Shown: positions 45,401-56,900, counted from the stretch's first letter. The stretch: 64,000 nucleotides of DNA from Ophiura sarsii (GCA_035610835.1 CM069456.1:30215677-30279676); one strand, 5' to 3'. Notes: generated from the sequence alone by a model not told the origin. Program-made: numbers and translations.

Positions 45401-47884
45401 GATCTAGCCTTAAGTCTTGGGTATTACAATACAAAAAATGAAAACTTCATTCAAATTACTTTTACAGTTATAGAGTGGAGAATAAAGAATGGCGCGCTTA
45501 AATGTAACGCGTGTTACCGTGGAATTGCCCATATATGAAATGGCATAGTGACAATGTTTTTACACTAGGGCTTATGATTATCAAATGAAAAGCCTACAAG
45601 TATTACAGTTTATCAACTTGCAGTGATTTAAAACTTTCTAACCAATCACGGACCTGTACTATTTACTGGAGCAGGTCTATGACTCAACTTTCATCCAATT
45701 AAAGTATGGGAGTACAATTTGCATCACCCACACAATAGTGGGTGTACTATTAAACTGCTGAGGAGAACATCTTGGCTCCAAAGTGATGTTCATTAATCAA
45801 AACTTTGACATGTTGTTTCCTTCCCATCCTGTTCAAAACCACATCATGAAGATGTAATATGTTCTGGTATTTTTATTAGTCCCAATACTTGGAAACCAGG
45901 ATTGGAAAACACCTTTAATAATTAAACATAATAGTAAATGGTATGCCATTGTGGTTTCTCGGGAAAGAAGAAAGTTTAGTTCTCTTTACTTGAATCTTTA
46001 TGTCACTGATGTTGATACTGATAGGGTTAGGAATAGTGATAGTGATAGTGATAGTGATAGTGATAGTGATAGTGATAGGGATATTAATAGGGTTAGGGAT
46101 AGGGATAGTAATAGGGATAGTGATAGTGATAAGGTTAGTGATAGTGATAGTGATAGGGTACCTTAAGGATAGTGATTGCTTGGGTTAGGGCTAGTGATAG
46201 TGATACTGATACGGACTACATTTTCCTTAACAGCTGATTTCATTGGACCATCTTGGGCAAAGAATGGAAGCTATCTCGTCTATCGTCGACTGAAACAGGA
46301 TGTTGCTAAATTCTGGAATTTTTTGAGAGAAAGCGCAGCTGATATTGCGAAACATCCGGGTATGGAAAACTTTAGTGAAGACCATTTTGGTGCCAAACTA
46401 GTTGGACGATGGAAATCAGGTTTGTCTAATAATTCATCAACTGCAATAGTGTAGAGACGGTGGTTCGGGAATACAATCTGAACACACAGGGCGTATCAAA
46501 AAATGTCCCATGAGTGTAAAAAATAATTAAAAATACATCGCATGTTTTTCTTAAATTTTGTAAGCTCTATTAGTCCACTTTCAAATACACTTTATCCCAT
46601 TAAACTTCACCCTAACTCCCGAGATATGATCAATTCAGTAACAAGAGTGCGAATCCCACTTTGGACAGGAATTGAATTTTCAATTGAAAAAAAAATGCAT
46701 TTGAGATTCCAATGATTATTTATAGGTACATCAATGTATTGTTTAAATTTTATCTAATATTCAAACAGTATGTGTTTTGTCATGGATAATATGGATGAAA
46801 ATATGTCTTTCTGCTCAAATTGAACTAGCTATCAAGTATCAATATGTAGCAGGTAAATTCATTTTATTGATTATATATCAGTGAATGACGATTCTAATAA
46901 AAGAGTTATCTGCACGTGAAAATTGGCCAAATCTGAAATAGACATGCCTGAGTAGATTTGCCATAACGTGATAACGAAAGCATCACAATGGATAGAAAAA
47001 TTCTTATGACACATTAAAGATAGCTGAACATGATTATTATTTCCATTTCTTGTAAATTTCTTTTTTCACCGCCAAACAAAAAGCATGTTTCACATGAGAC
47101 ACTTTTTGACCACGCCCTGTACTATTTAAAGGGAAGCGCTGTACAGGGTGAATGTGTTTTAAACGCGCTCCCGTTTCGAATCACTAAAGTAATTTGCATT
47201 TCTTATAGGCTTACAATCCTTATCCTACATAATCAAGCATTTGAAATATTTCTTGTTTTGCTTTCATTTTATGATTTAGGAACGCCTATCATTCGTTCGC
47301 CAAGCGAGGATAACACAAGGATAGGAATGGATAAAAAGTCCAACAATGCCTTCGAGTACGCGTCACATATGGACCCGTTTCTACTCAAACCTCACGGCAA
47401 GCCAGACGGTTTTGAACCTGATTCCATACCTGACCCATTTGGAAAAGTATGTCCCATTGGAGCTCATCTTCGCAAAGTACAACCACGAGACGAAGGCACT
47501 GATATCGGTAGCAAATACGATACCCTCAAACGCCGTATTATCCGACGTGGAAATCAATACGGCGACGCTATTGCAGACGTTGGCGTCGATGATGGAGTCG
47601 ATCGAGGTTTGTTGTTCGTCTGCTATCAGTCCAGTATTGATCATCAGTTCGAATTCCTGATCACCCATTGGGCTAACAGTGACGCCAACCCGAGTGAAGG
47701 CGGTGGACACGACTTGATCATCGGGCAATCGGATAAGCCAGACAGGGAGCGAAAGTTTGAAATTACTTTAGCAGACGGTACTACTAAACAACTTAAGACC
47801 ACCGATGAATGGGTTATTCCAACGGGCGGTGGATATTTCTTCCTGCCATCAATTAGTGCCCTCAAATACGTTATTGCTAATTGA
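35905..47884 (+). CDS. DyP-type heme peroxidase, 6 coding exons, about 597 aa
   Basis: Coding exons are 35905-36454, 38570-38631, 41560-41735, 42634-42848, 46234-46419 and 47280-47884. All introns are GT-AG (phases 1,0,2,1,1) and the total is 1794 nt. Dye-decolourising peroxidases use H2O2 and a b-type heme to oxidise aromatic and other substrates. Seen here: LLLDIDDIQGDCLVGF, the usual domain start (residues about 60-75); GFKDGISNPG with the distal Asp255; LWPGEFILGLPKQ; NGSYLVYRRLKQDV; CPIGAHLRK with proximal heme ligand His459; RRIIRRG (481-487) with the distal Arg region; and RGLLFVCYQ. The catalytic set is therefore complete. The first 40 residues are uncertain: they contain a hydrophobic run that could be a signal segment, or intron read-through ahead of a possible acceptor near 35980. 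The domain order resembles the long fungal and bacterial DyP classes. Confidence 0.92.
36504..37215. mobile_element. Probable TIR element in DyP intron 1
   Basis: GGATGGGGTGAC near 36509 pairs with GTCACCCCAT at 37199, and an inner pair, GGTGCACACCACTATTAC and GTAATAGTGGTATGCACC, lies inside. The ends are imperfect. Confidence 0.5.
38570..38631 (+). CDS. DyP peroxidase exon 2, 62 nt
   Basis: Acceptor TATCAATAG, donor CAG|GTATGTG. Encodes GIGASKNWVVGADGNPDILI. Too short to be seen as a long open frame; placed by splice phase and by the family pattern. Confidence 0.88.
38880..39740. repeat. Degenerate C-rich repeat block in DyP intron 2
   Basis: Repeated phrases AACCACATAAACCCCCTAC, AGGTTGATTTATAACCATAT and CCCTCCTAAACCATTTAC in tandem, diverged. 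No coding content. Confidence 0.65.
40160..40537. mobile_element. TIR element with perfect 26-nt ends in DyP intron 2
   Basis: TTGGTCAGCATAGAATTGGT plus six more bases is mirrored exactly at 40512-40537. Its left interior (ACGGTGGCCACGCGAAACCT onward) also occurs at 5849 and 8729, inside the 2.88-kb duplication. Confidence 0.85.
41120..41345 (-). repeat. Dispersed repeat in DyP intron 2, inverted relative to 20010-20245
   Basis: The reverse complement aligns along its length with the repeat in oxidase intron 4. Matching words include GATTACTGAACCAATACTAG and GTGAAATTTTGAAATGTCGT. Confidence 0.7.
41560..41735 (+). CDS. DyP peroxidase exon 3 (GxxDG distal motif)
   Basis: Acceptor TTTTTTCCAG, donor GTGAG|GTATAT. 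Encodes HEHFGFKDGISNPGV, whose Asp255 is the distal catalytic acid of DyP enzymes. Confidence 0.93.
42634..42848 (+). CDS. DyP peroxidase exon 4
   Basis: Acceptor TATTTAACAG. Encodes GKYELGLETEALFPLSN, then LLWPGEFILGLPKQYGD, and ends RRGS before a GTAAGG donor. Confidence 0.92.
43152..44158. mobile_element. 1-kb TIR element in DyP intron 4
   Basis: Left end TACACACAGAAAAAAAAATA and right end TTTTTCTGTGTGTA are inverted copies, and the match extends to TATGTAAAAAAA/TTTTTTTACATA. Contains short tandem AAATACATGATTATTAGGTA repeats, a poly-C run, and a small open frame with a possible SAM-like start on the minus strand. Confidence 0.7.
43679..43864 (-). CDS. Small frame inside the TIR element, possible captured first exon
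   Basis: Reads MSKMADMAEAEELKPKWIEL, then a segment ending in FVEAFKGE before the sequence loses character. The Trp and Leu/Phe spacing recalls the start of a SAM-like helical domain, and the ATGGCGGACATGGCGGAGGC start looks like an animal gene start. It could be a captured host exon or a transposon-derived exon. The frame is only 61 codons, so this is weak. Confidence 0.3.
   Translation of the reverse strand: MSKMADMAEAEELKPKWIELMKAWGLQSFVEAFKGEYRSSTSYYLIFCLYLAICKEVHMHV
44345..44416. repeat. (GATAGT)n microsatellite, copy A
   Basis: GATAGT units followed by GATAGGGTTAGGGATAG, in DyP intron 4. Confidence 0.92.
44620..45537. mobile_element. TIR element carrying repeated GTAACRCGTGTTACC palindromes
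   Basis: Ends CATATGGGCGATTCCATG and CGTGGAATTGCCCATATATG are inverted copies about 0.9 kb apart. Inside are six copies of GTAACGCGTGTTACC or GTAACACGTGTTACC, near 44787, 44954, 45126, 45141, 45330 and 45504. It lies in DyP intron 4. Confidence 0.8.
46012..46213. repeat. (GATAGT)n microsatellite, copy B
   Basis: About 200 bp of GATAGT/GATAGG units with interspersed GGGTTAGGGATAGG. Ends about 20 nt before the DyP exon 5 acceptor. Confidence 0.92.
46234..46419 (+). CDS. DyP peroxidase exon 5
   Basis: Acceptor TTTTCCTTAACAG, about 20 nt after a GATAGT microsatellite. Encodes DFIGPSWAKNGSYLVYRRL, then HFGAKLVGRWKSG. The donor is G|GTTTGT, weaker than the others. Confidence 0.91.
46487..47119. 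mobile_element. TIR element with CAGGGCGTATCAAAAAATG ends in DyP intron 5
   Basis: CAGGGCGTATCAAAAAATGT and ACACTTTTTGACCACGCCCT are imperfect inverted ends about 630 bp apart, the same general type as the CAGGGTGTATCA element at 34.5 kb. Confidence 0.72.
47280..47884 (+). CDS. DyP peroxidase exon 6 (proximal heme ligand, stop TGA)
   Basis: Acceptor TATGATTTAG. Encodes CPIGAHLRKVQPRD with heme ligand His459, RRIIRRGNQYGD, GLLFVCYQSS and the closing GGGYFFLPSISALKYVIAN. Confidence 0.94.
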
Positions 47885-48451
47885 TCAATAGTAAATGGAG
47901 GAGACAATATAATACGTTTCCTAATCAGCATGATGCTCATGTGTAGATCAGTGACCTTTCTTTTGTTCAACTGTGCATTATTAGAATCTTTTGTAGATAA
48001 TGCACGTTGCTAGTGGTAACCGATTTTGTTGACCTTGCACGCTTCAGACTTCTGATATTGTGTTGGAAGTTGCGTTTATTTAGAAATACACATTAATTGA
48101 TTAATCGTTTAACACACATTAATTGATTAACCGTTTAACACACAAATGTATTATAATGATCTGGTGGTCTTACAAATCTACTAAATGATATGAATATCAA
48201 TAATATTGTGTTTTTGGAGCTCTGGATCAATTAAGTCCAAATTAACCGATATCAATATCATTACCATTTTATATACCATCAATTATAGTCATTATTCTCA
48301 TGGTCGTTGCAATCACATATCATTATAAATATTTAACCAATATTTTAATTTCATATAATGATGATCATGCAATGAGTACATAATTCAACCTATCAGTTTA
48401 ACGGCACGTGTACATATTATGCTCTATACTTATAGCATAATCACATTATGT

Positions 48452-48457
48452 AATAAA
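48452..48457 (+). terminator. Possible poly(A) signal for the DyP gene
   Basis: AATAAA about 570 nt after the stop. A second AATAAA lies at 48620-48625. If a still more distal site were used, the hairpin cluster at 48.8 kb would be transcribed. Confidence 0.3.
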
Positions 48458-48777
48458 GCATATCAATGTTAATTGTATTTTTTAAAGATGTACTAATAGA
48501 GCTATCAACGTAGATAAGACAACAGTTAACACTTTTTGAAAAGAACTGATGAAAAAAGATCCGGTGATTCCAATTTGCCAACATTTCTGGCAGAGGAAAT
48601 ATCCTAACCTTTATTATGGAATAAAATATGGAATATTATCTCATCTATAACAAATGAGGGCAGATTGATATCACTCAATTGGAAAATCATGAGTAATATT
48701 TACCAAAAAAAATCATTCTGCATACAATGAAAATAAAAAATAATAGGAAAAAGTGTACTTTAGGTCCCAGATACTCG

Positions 48778-48985
48778 TATTCCAGTATCGTTCAATATTG
48801 GACCATAAAAGTTGCCAGTATCGATTGATACTGGTACGATTTTAGTGTTCCAGTATCGGTCGATACTGGGAAACTAAAGTGTGTTCCAGTATCGAGCGAT
48901 AGACAATTTTACACATACTACCAGTGTAATTTGTCCAGTATTGAACGATACTGGTACATAATTTTGTTCCAGTATCGCCCAAGAC
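48778..48985. repeat. Cluster of CCAGTATCGNNCGATACTGG mini-hairpins
   Basis: Five or six copies of the palindromic unit CCAGTATCG..CGATACTGG at about 45-55 nt spacing, some perfect (CCAGTATCGGTCGATACTGG at 48852) and some decayed. It lies 0.9 kb after the DyP stop. Confidence 0.9.
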
Positions 48986-49785
48986 TGGCACATTTTATAT
49001 GGTTAGAAGCAAACACTATTAGCCTATATCGTTAAAAGTATCAAAACATAGTATAGTATTAACACATTTCGATGTATTATTTGGATTTCATCGATTTAAA
49101 GTCAAAGCACAGAGATATTTCATAAATAGCATAATTATAATAGCGAAATTATCAATAAGTAAATTTAGATATGGGAATTATCCTAATCTTGTATTTATTT
49201 TTGAATCAGAATTGAGATCCAGAAAATTAATTGAGATATAAGTACATTCATTTACATTGCTGGTGCGTAACATGAGATGTGTGACTTTGTGAGATCAAAT
49301 CATATTTTTGAAGTTACATGCAAAGAAGACAAGAAATATAATAATATGTAATAGATACAGTTTATAACGATAAATAATATACTTATATGTAATAAGTATT
49401 TTGGAATACATTGGTGTATGTGATTGTGTTGAGAAACAAAAGAGGGTGCTTATTATGTAATCATGAACAATGTGTAATATTGATGAATGAATAATGACAA
49501 CTTAGACTTGCACAAGTCATTATTAGTCCCCGGCTTTATCCTATGATAAGAATTGTGATAAACTTAAAATCATATTCACTAAGATTACGAACGATCCGAC
49601 AGATTATATTAGTTTGACATGGTTTGACACCCCTTTAAATAATTTAAAGATGTATGTATATCTGTAAGAATTCAAAATAAAATAAATTGTTAAAGGAGCA
49701 TGCACAAAGTTGTAATTGTCGTTTTGAATTGCCTTAAAAGTATTGTATAAAAAGAAATTTATTACCTTGATTTTTTTTCAAAAAT
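48986..49785. other. Non-coding AT-rich spacer
   Basis: No gene or clear repeat seen between the hairpin cluster and the satellite edge. Confidence 0.55.
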
Positions 49786-50981
49786 CGAGGTATTCTATCT
49801 GTCATGTTTCTTTCTTATATTAGTCGAGAAACGACTAATATACTGTATTCGTCCTGTTTCTTTCTTCTTATATTAGTCGAGAAACGACTAATATACTGTA
49901 TTCGTCCTGTTTCCTTCTTCTTCTTCCGTCATGGGACCTATAGCTCCGTAACCATTGACCCGATTTTGACCAAATTTGGTCACAAGTACCCTTATGTGCA
50001 CCACTACTCAGGTTTTAAAGCACAAGAGGTCAAAGGTCACACAGGGGTCAAACGCGATTTTCACTTAAAACGTCCTTGCTACTTAGCGAAATGACACAGG
50101 ATGCTGAGAATTGGTCAACATGTTCCTTTGGACAGTACGCATGTATAATAGTTCGGTTTTTAAAATCGAAAAATATTTGGCGTCAGTAGGGGTCAAAATG
50201 TAAATTGTCACTCCAATCACTCAAAATGCTACTTGTCCGAGAGGAAATGACTAATGATTGTCAGAATTAGTCAAAAGATTCCTCTACAACATGTACATAA
50301 AGGGTGCTTCTGCACTAAAAGTAACATGTCACACGGGGTCACTAGAGGTCATTGAACTATACAGGTGAAAATCTGAAGACATGCTCTGATTTTGACCGGA
50401 CTACTTTTTTCTTGTGCGCATTGATAAGCCAAGAAAAAAAGTCAATCATAGGTTTGGGGTCAAAGGTCAAGAAAGGGTCACTAGGGTCAAAATGTAAATT
50501 TTCACTCCATTCACTCAAAATGCTACTTGTCCTTGAGAAAAGGACCTATGATTGTTAGAATTAGTCAAAAGATTCCTCTCATCCATGTTCATATAGGGTC
50601 CTTCTCCACTAAAAGTGACATGTCACACGGGGTCACTAGAGGTCATTGAACTATACAAGTGAAAATCTTAAGACATGCTCCGATTTTGACGGGACTACTT
50701 TTTTCTTGTGCGCATTGATCAGCCAAGCAAAAAAGTCAATTACAAGTTTTGGGTCAGAGGTCAAGAAAGGTCTTCTTTATATTAGTCGAGAAACGACTAA
50801 TATACTGTATTCGTCCTGTTTCCTTATATTAGTCGAGAAACGACTAATATACTGTATTCTACCTGTTTCTTATATTAGTCGAGAAACGACTAATATACTG
50901 TATTCGTCCTGTTTCTTTCTTTCTTTCTTTCTTTATATTAGTCGAGAAACGACTAATATACTGTATTTGTCCTGTTTCTTA
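49786..50981. repeat. Satellite edge: TATTAGTCG palindromes and diverged monomers
   Basis: Six copies of the hairpin TATTAGTCG-agaaa-CGACTAATA (at 49818, 49871, 50780, 50827, 50873 and 50936), each followed by TACTGTATTCGTCCTGTTTC or a close variant. Between them lie diverged pieces of the 939-bp monomer, with GATAGCTCCG/TATAGCTCCG and GGTCACTAGAGGTCATTGA phrases. Confidence 0.9.
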
Positions 50982-53900
50982 TATTAGTCGAGGATCGCCT
51001 AATATACTGTATTCTAACTGTCACTTTTGACAATTTTCCTGGCATGAGACCGATAGCTCCGTAACCATTTGACCGATTAAAAAAACTCTGCAGAGCAAAG
51101 TTCCCTTTAGTGAACCACTACTCAGATCAGAAAGCACAAGAGGTCAAATGTCACACAGGGGTCACTAGAGGTCAAAACGACCTATTATTTCACTCAAAAT
51201 GCTATTTTTTCTAGAGGAAATGACCCATGATTATGAGAATTAGTCAAAAGATTCCTTGTATCCATGTACACATAGGGTCTTAAGCGATTAAAAGTGACAT
51301 ATCAAATGGGGTCACTAGAGGTCATTGACCTAAACAGGGAAAAAATGTAAGACATGCTCCGATATTGACCGGTTATATCTCATTTTGTAGGTATTGATGA
51401 GACAAGAACAAAAGTTAATCATATTGTTAAGGTCAAAGGTCAAGAAAAGGTCACTAGGGGTCAAAATGTAAATTTCACTCCATTGACCCAAAATACTACT
51501 TGTCCGAGGGAAAATGACTCATGATTGTCAGAATTGGTCAAAAGATTTATATTGACCATGTTCATATAGGGTGCTTCTGCACTAAAAGTGACATTTCACA
51601 CGGGGTCACTAGAGGTCATTGAACTATACAGGTGAAAATCTTAAGACATGCTCCGATTTTGACCGGTTATAGCTCATTTTGTAGGTATTGATGAGACAAG
51701 AAAAAAAGTCAATTATTTTTTTGGGGTCAAAGGTCAACAAAAGGTCACTAGGGGTCAAAATGTACATTTTTACGACATTAGGACCCCTAGTGACCTTTTT
51801 ATGACCTTTGACCCCAAAAAAATGATTGACTTTTTTTCTTGTCTAATCAATACCTACAAAATGAGCCATAACCGGTCAAAATCGGAGCAAGTCTTAAATT
51901 TTACCCCGTGTGTGTCTTTATATTAGTCGAGGATCGCCTAATATACTGTATTCTAACTGTCACTTTTGACAATTTTCCTGGCATGAGACCGATAGCTCCG
52001 TAACCATTTGACCGATTAAAAAAACTCTGCAGAGCAAAGTTCCCTTTAGTGAACCACTACTCAGATCAGAAAGCACAAGAGGTCAAATGTCACACAGGGG
52101 TCACTAGAGGTCAAAACGACCTATTATTTCACTCAAAATGCTATTTTTTCTAGAGGAAATGACCCATGATTATGAGAATTAGTCAAAAGATTCCTTGTAT
52201 CCATGTACACATAGGGTCTTAAGCGATTAAAAGTGACATATCAAATGGGGTCACTAGAGGTCATTGACCTAAACAGGGAAAAAATGTAAGACATGCTCCG
52301 ATATTGACCGGTTATATCTCATTTTGTAGGTATTGATGAGACAAGAACAAAAGTTAATCATATTGTTAAGGTCAAAGGTCAAGAAAAGGTCACTAGGGGT
52401 CAAAATGTAAATTTCACTCCATTGACCCAAAATACTACTTGTCCGAGGGAAAATGACTCATGATTGTCAGAATTGGTCAAAAGATTTATATTGACCATGT
52501 TCATATAGGGTGCTTCTGCACTAAAAGTGACATTTCACACGGGGTCACTAGAGGTCATTGAACTATACAGGTGAAAATCTTAAGACATGCTCCGATTTTG
52601 ACCGGTTATAGCTCATTTTGTAGGTATTGATGAGACAAGAAAAAAAGTCAATTATTTTTTTGGGGTCAAAGGTCAACAAAAGGTCACTAGGGGTCAAAAT
52701 GTACATTTTTACGACATTAGGACCCCTAGTGACCTTTTTATGACCTTTGACCCCAAAAAAATGATTGACTTTTTTTCTTGTCTAATCAATACCTACAAAA
52801 TGAGCCATAACCGGTCAAAATCGGAGCAAGTCTTAAATTTTACCCCGTGTGTGTCTTTATATTAGTCGAGGATCGCCTAATATACTGTATTCTAACTGTC
52901 ACTTTTGACAATTTTCCTGGCATGAGACCGATAGCTCCGTAACCATTTGACCGATTAAAAAAACTCTGCAGAGCAAAGTTCCCTTTAGTGAACCACTACT
53001 CAGATCAGAAAGCACAAGAGGTCAAATGTCACACAGGGGTCACTAGAGGTCAAAACGACCTATTATTTCACTCAAAATGCTATTTTTTCTAGAGGAAATG
53101 ACCCATGATTATGAGAATTAGTCAAAAGATTCCTTGTATCCATGTACACATAGGGTCTTAAGCGATTAAAAGTGACATATCAAATGGGGTCACTAGAGGT
53201 CATTGACCTAAACAGGGAAAAAATGTAAGACATGCTCCGATATTGACCGGTTATATCTCATTTTGTAGGTATTGATGAGACAAGAACAAAAGTTAATCAT
53301 ATTGTTAAGGTCAAAGGTCAAGAAAAGGTCACTAGGGGTCAAAATGTAAATTTCACTCCATTGACCCAAAATACTACTTGTCCGAGGGAAAATGACTCAT
53401 GATTGTCAGAATTGGTCAAAAGATTTATATTGACCATGTTCATATAGGGTGCTTCTGCACTAAAAGTGACATTTCACACGGGGTCACTAGAGGTCATTGA
53501 ACTATACAGGTGAAAATCTTAAGACATGCTCCGATTTTGACCGGTTATAGCTCATTTTGTAGGTATTGATGAGACAAGAAAAAAAGTTAATTATTTTTTT
53601 GGGGTCAAAGGTCAACAAAAGGTCACTAGGGGTCAAAATGTACATTTTTACGACATTAGGACCCCTAGTGACCTTTTTATGACCTTTGACCCCAAAAAAA
53701 TGATTGACTTTTTTTCTTGTCTAATCAATACCTACAAAATGAGCCATAACCGGTCAAAATCGGAGCAAGTCTTAAATTTTACCCCGTGTGTGTCTTTATA
53801 TTAGTCGAGGATCGCCTAATATACTGTATTCTAACTGTCACTTTTGACAATTTTCCTGGCATGAGACCGATAGCTCCGTAACCATTTGACCGATTAAAAA

Positions 53901-56900
53901 AACTCTGCAGAGCAAAGTTCCCTTTAGTGAACCACTACTCAGATCAGAAAGCACAAGAGGTCAAATGTCACACAGGGGTCACTAGAGGTCAAAACGACCT
54001 ATTATTTCACTCAAAATGCTATTTTTTCTAGAGGAAATGACCCATGATTATGAGAATTAGTCAAAAGATTCCTTGTATCCATGTACACATAGGGTCTTAA
54101 GCGATTAAAAGTGACATATCAAATGGGGTCACTAGAGGTCATTGACCTAAACAGGGAAAAAATGTAAGACATGCTCCGATATTGACCGGTTATATCTCAT
54201 TTTGTAGGTATTGATGAGACAAGAACAAAAGTTAATCATATTGTTAAGGTCAAAGGTCAAGAAAAGGTCACTAGGGGTCAAAATGTAAATTTCACTCCAT
54301 TGACCCAAAATACTACTTGTCCGAGGGAAAATGACTCATGATTGTCAGAATTGGTCAAAAGATTTATATTGACCATGTTCATATAGGGTGCTTCTGCACT
54401 AAAAGTGACATTTCACACGGGGTCACTAGAGGTCATTGAACTATACAGGTGAAAATCTTAAGACATGCTCCGATTTTGACCGGTTATAGCTCATTTTGTA
54501 GGTATTGATGAGACAAGAAAAAAAGTCAATTATTTTTTTGGGGTCAAAGGTCAACAAAAGGTCACTAGGGGTCAAAATGTACATTTTTACGACATTAGGA
54601 CCCCTAGTGACCTTTTTATGACCTTTGACCCCAAAAAAATGATTGACTTTTTTTCTTGTCTAATCAATACCTACAAAATGAGCCATAACCGGTCAAAATC
54701 GGAGCAAGTCTTAAATTTTACCCCGTGTGTGTCTTTATATTAGTCGAGGATCGCCTAATATACTGTATTCTAACTGTCACTTTTGACAATTTTCCTGGCA
54801 TGAGACCGATAGCTCCGTAACCATTTGACCGATTAAAAAAACTCTGCAGAGCAAAGTTCCCTTTAGTGAACCACTACTCAGATCAGAAAGCACAAGAGGT
54901 CAAATGTCACACAGGGGTCACTAGAGGTCAAAACGACCTATTATTTCACTCAAAATGCTATTTTTTCTAGAGGAAATGACCCATGATTATGAGAATTAGT
55001 CAAAAGATTCCTTGTATCCATGTACACATAGGGTCTTAAGCGATTAAAAGTGACATATCAAATGGGGTCACTAGAGGTCATTGACCTAAACAGGGAAAAA
55101 ATGTAAGACATGCTCCGATATTGACCGGTTATATCTCATTTTGTAGGTATTGATGAGACAAGAACAAAAGTTAATCATATTGTTAAGGTCAAAGGTCAAG
55201 AAAAGGTCACTAGGGGTCAAAATGTAAATTTCACTCCATTGACCCAAAATACTACTTGTCCGAGGGAAAATGACTCATGATTGTCAGAATTGGTCAAAAG
55301 ATTTATATTGACTATGTTCATATAGGGTGCTTCTGCACTAAAAGTGACATTTCACACGGGGTCACTAGAGGTCATTGAACTATACAGGTGAAAATCTTAA
55401 GACATGCTCCGATTTTGACCGGTTATAGCTCATTTTGTAGGTATTGATGAGACAAGAAAAAAAGTCAATTATTTTTTTGGGGTCAAAGGTCAACAAAAGG
55501 TCACTAGGGGTCAAAATGTACATTTTTACGACATTAGGACCCCTAGTGACCTTTTTATGACCTTTGACCCCAAAAAAATGATTGACTTTTTTTCTTGTCT
55601 AATCAATACCTACAAAATGAGCCATAACCGGTCAAAATCGGAGCAAGTCTTAAATTTTACCCCGTGTGTGTCTTTATATTAGTCGAGGATCGCCTAATAT
55701 ACTGTATTCTAACTGTCACTTTTGACAATTTTCCTGGCATGAGACCGATAGCTCCGTAACCATTTGACCGATTAAAAAAACTCTGCAGAGCAAAGTTCCC
55801 TTTAGTGAACCACTACTCAGATCAGAAAGCACAAGAGGTCAAATGTCACACAGGGGTCACTAGAGGTCAAAACGACCTATTATTTCACTCAAAATGCTAT
55901 TTTTTCTAGAGGAAATGACCCATGATTATGAGAATTAGTCAAAAGATTCCTTGTATCCATGTACACATAGGGTCTTAAGCGATTAAAAGTGACATATCAA
56001 ATGGGGTCACTAGAGGTCATTGACCTAAACAGGGAAAAAATGTAAGACATGCTCCGATATTGACCGGTTATATCTCATTTTGTAGGTATTGATGAGACAA
56101 GAACAAAAGTTAATCATATTGTTAAGGTCAAAGGTCAAGAAAAGGTCACTAGGGGTCAAAATGTAAATTTCACTCCATTGACCCAAAATACTACTTGTCC
56201 GAGGGAAAATGACTCATGATTGTCAGAATTGGTCAAAAGATTTATATTGACCATGTTCATATAGGGTGCTTCTGCACTAAAAGTGACATTTCACACGGGG
56301 TCACTAGAGGTCATTGAACTATACAGGTGAAAATCTTAAGACATGCTCCGATTTTGACCGGTTATAGCTCATTTTGTAGGTATTGATGAGACAAGAAAAA
56401 AAGTCAATTATTTTTTTGGGGTCAAAGGTCAACAAAAGGTCACTAGGGGTCAAAATGTACATTTTTACGACATTAGGACCCCTAGTGACCTTTTTATGAC
56501 CTTTGACCCCAAAAAAATGATTGACTTTTTTTCTTGTCTAATCAATACCTACAAAATGAGCCATAACCGGTCAAAATCGGAGCAAGTCTTAAATTTTACC
56601 CCGTGTGTGTCTTTATATTAGTCGAGGATCGCCTAATATACTGTATTCTAACTGTCACTTTTGACAATTTTCCTGGCATGAGACCGATAGCTCCGTAACC
56701 ATTTGACCGATTAAAAAAACTCTGCAGAGCAAAGTTCCCTTTAGTGAACCACTACTCAGATCAGAAAGCACAAGAGGTCAAATGTCACACAGGGGTCACT
56801 AGAGGTCAAAACGACCTATTATTTCACTCAAAATGCTATTTTTTCTAGAGGAAATGACCCATGATTATGAGAATTAGTCAAAAGATTCCTTGTATCCATG

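Noticed and set aside
45951..46188. Asp-Ser and Ile-Val repeat proteins near 46 kb
   Set aside because: They are translations of the GATAGT microsatellite in different frames.
47346..47970. Other-frame and antisense frames across DyP exon 6
   Set aside because: These are shadows of the long DyP exon, whose own frame carries the heme-ligand motifs.
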